Source: Pseudomonas cuatrocienegasensis
GTDB taxonomy: Bacteria; Pseudomonadota; Gammaproteobacteria; Pseudomonadales; Pseudomonadaceae
Length of the DNA: 64,000 bases
Direction of reading: 5' to 3'
Assembly: GCF_900110925.1 (NCBI RefSeq)
Contig: NZ_FOFP01000009.1
Span: 124,001-188,000 of the forward strand
This document shows, piece after piece, positions 63,680 to 64,000 of this stretch (the stretch's first letter is position 1; the number at the start of each line of letters is the position of its first letter). A program made the translations under genes and the position numbers. A model generated the notes under the pieces. The model saw only the letters and a program-made list of their open reading frames with translations. It searched no databases and was not told the DNA's origin.

Positions 63680-64000
63680 CTGCGGCATCCTCTGTGTGCT
63701 GCCGGCAGCGCTCGATCGTAGCGCTTACCGCCAGGATGGTTGTCTGATGCTGGGCGAGGGGGCGGTTGTGAATGAGATCACCGGCTTGCTCTGCGATATC
63801 AATGAACCGCTGGGCCTCTCGTTGAAGCGCCTCTCTCACTTGTTCATGGCGGCCGTCAGCAAAGGGGTGAAACTTTTTGCAGGTGTAGCAGGCGTAGACA
63901 GGATTGTACGGGCAGTGGGTATGGACTGGGAGGGCGCAGGCACCTATATCCCCGATGTATTGCATATCGATGACACCGCGAACCGCTATTTCTGATACTG
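63666..64000 (-). CDS. Tyrosine recombinase C-terminus, TnpA-like (partial)
   Basis: Frame open to the window edge, so the gene starts outside. Visible residues include CALPVHTHCPYNPVYACYTC, a cysteine-rich end seen in integrases of multi-recombinase elements, followed by a helical tail. The catalytic residues lie beyond the window. First of the recombinase trio by order; assignment as TnpA-like is by position. Confidence 0.7.
   Translation of the reverse strand, partial: VSEIAVRGVIDMQYIGDIGACALPVHTHCPYNPVYACYTCKKFHPFADGRHEQVREALQREAQRFIDIAEQAGDLIHNRPLAQHQTTILAVSATIERCRQHTEDAADGAV

Larger units (their letters stand above)
38800..64000. mobile_element. Defence island carried by a Tn554-like integrative element (partial)
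   Basis: From about 38.8 kb to the window end the genes are accessory: CBASS, a PRTase/SIS operon, a Gabija-like pair, XRE and hypothetical genes, and then recombinases. Composition is patchy and lower in GC than the core half. The recombinase trio at the right is transcribed toward the cargo, as in Tn554, so the right end should be just outside the window. The left end is inferred from the LysR remnant and gene-poor zone; no attachment repeats could be shown. Confidence 0.55.

Noticed and set aside
38800..64000. Prophage
   Set aside because: No capsid, tail, terminase, lysis or phage replication genes; only recombinases, regulators and defence genes.

Overview
The window is chromosomal DNA of a gamma-proteobacterium, very probably a Pseudomonas (stutzeri/mendocina-like side of the genus). 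Signs are the arcDABC order, the cbpA-cbpM pair, the large glgA-treZ-malQ-treY-glgX glucan/trehalose operon, REP-type palindromes, and high-GC codon use up to about 38.6 kb. No rRNA, tRNA or CRISPR array was seen.

Core and housekeeping half (1-38.6 kb). First comes the arginine deiminase operon (arcD tail, arcA, arcB, arcC), then cbpA/cbpM and a YhiI/RbbA/YhhJ-type ABC efflux operon. A dCache chemoreceptor follows, preceded by a leader that can fold. The minus-strand alpha-glucan/trehalose operon runs from 24.2 to 12.7 kb with overlapping stops and starts, and ends in a PIG-L protein that has lost key catalytic residues. Next are an MscS channel, galU with a strong terminator, and a BigR-like ArsR repressor with two half-size YeeE/YedE transporters. 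Molybdenum hydroxylase genes (iorA, iorB) and their maturation genes (xdhC, moaA, mocA-like) flank a module of alpha/beta hydrolase, cyclophilin-like protein, MFS exporter and LysR regulator.

Accessory half (about 38.8-64 kb). After a broken LysR remnant the DNA becomes a defence island with mixed, often lower GC. (a) A HORMA/TRIP13 (type III) CBASS system: CD-NTase, HORMA Cap7, TRIP13-like Cap6 and a Cap18-like exonuclease on plus. The CapW repressor is divergent, and behind it on minus lie a SLOG-nucleosidase fusion (the likely effector, in place of NucC) and a HExxH protein. (b) A GIY-YIG-like protein and a NADAR protein. (c) A tight five-gene minus operon encoding a SIS-HAD fusion, a PRTase-like protein, an ORC/CDC6-like ATPase, an unrecognised alpha/beta protein and a PfkB-type kinase. 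It looks like a little-studied conflict system that handles phosphosugars or nucleotides. (d) A compact Gabija-like (class 2 OLD) gajA/gajB pair. (e) A CoiA-like zinc protein, an XRE regulator with its own operators, and two unknown genes. (f) At the right edge, a Tn554-like trio: a truncated integrase, a 705-aa tyrosine recombinase and a TnpC-like coiled-coil protein. The trio is transcribed toward the cargo, so one end of the element probably lies just beyond the window and the other near 38.8-39.5 kb.
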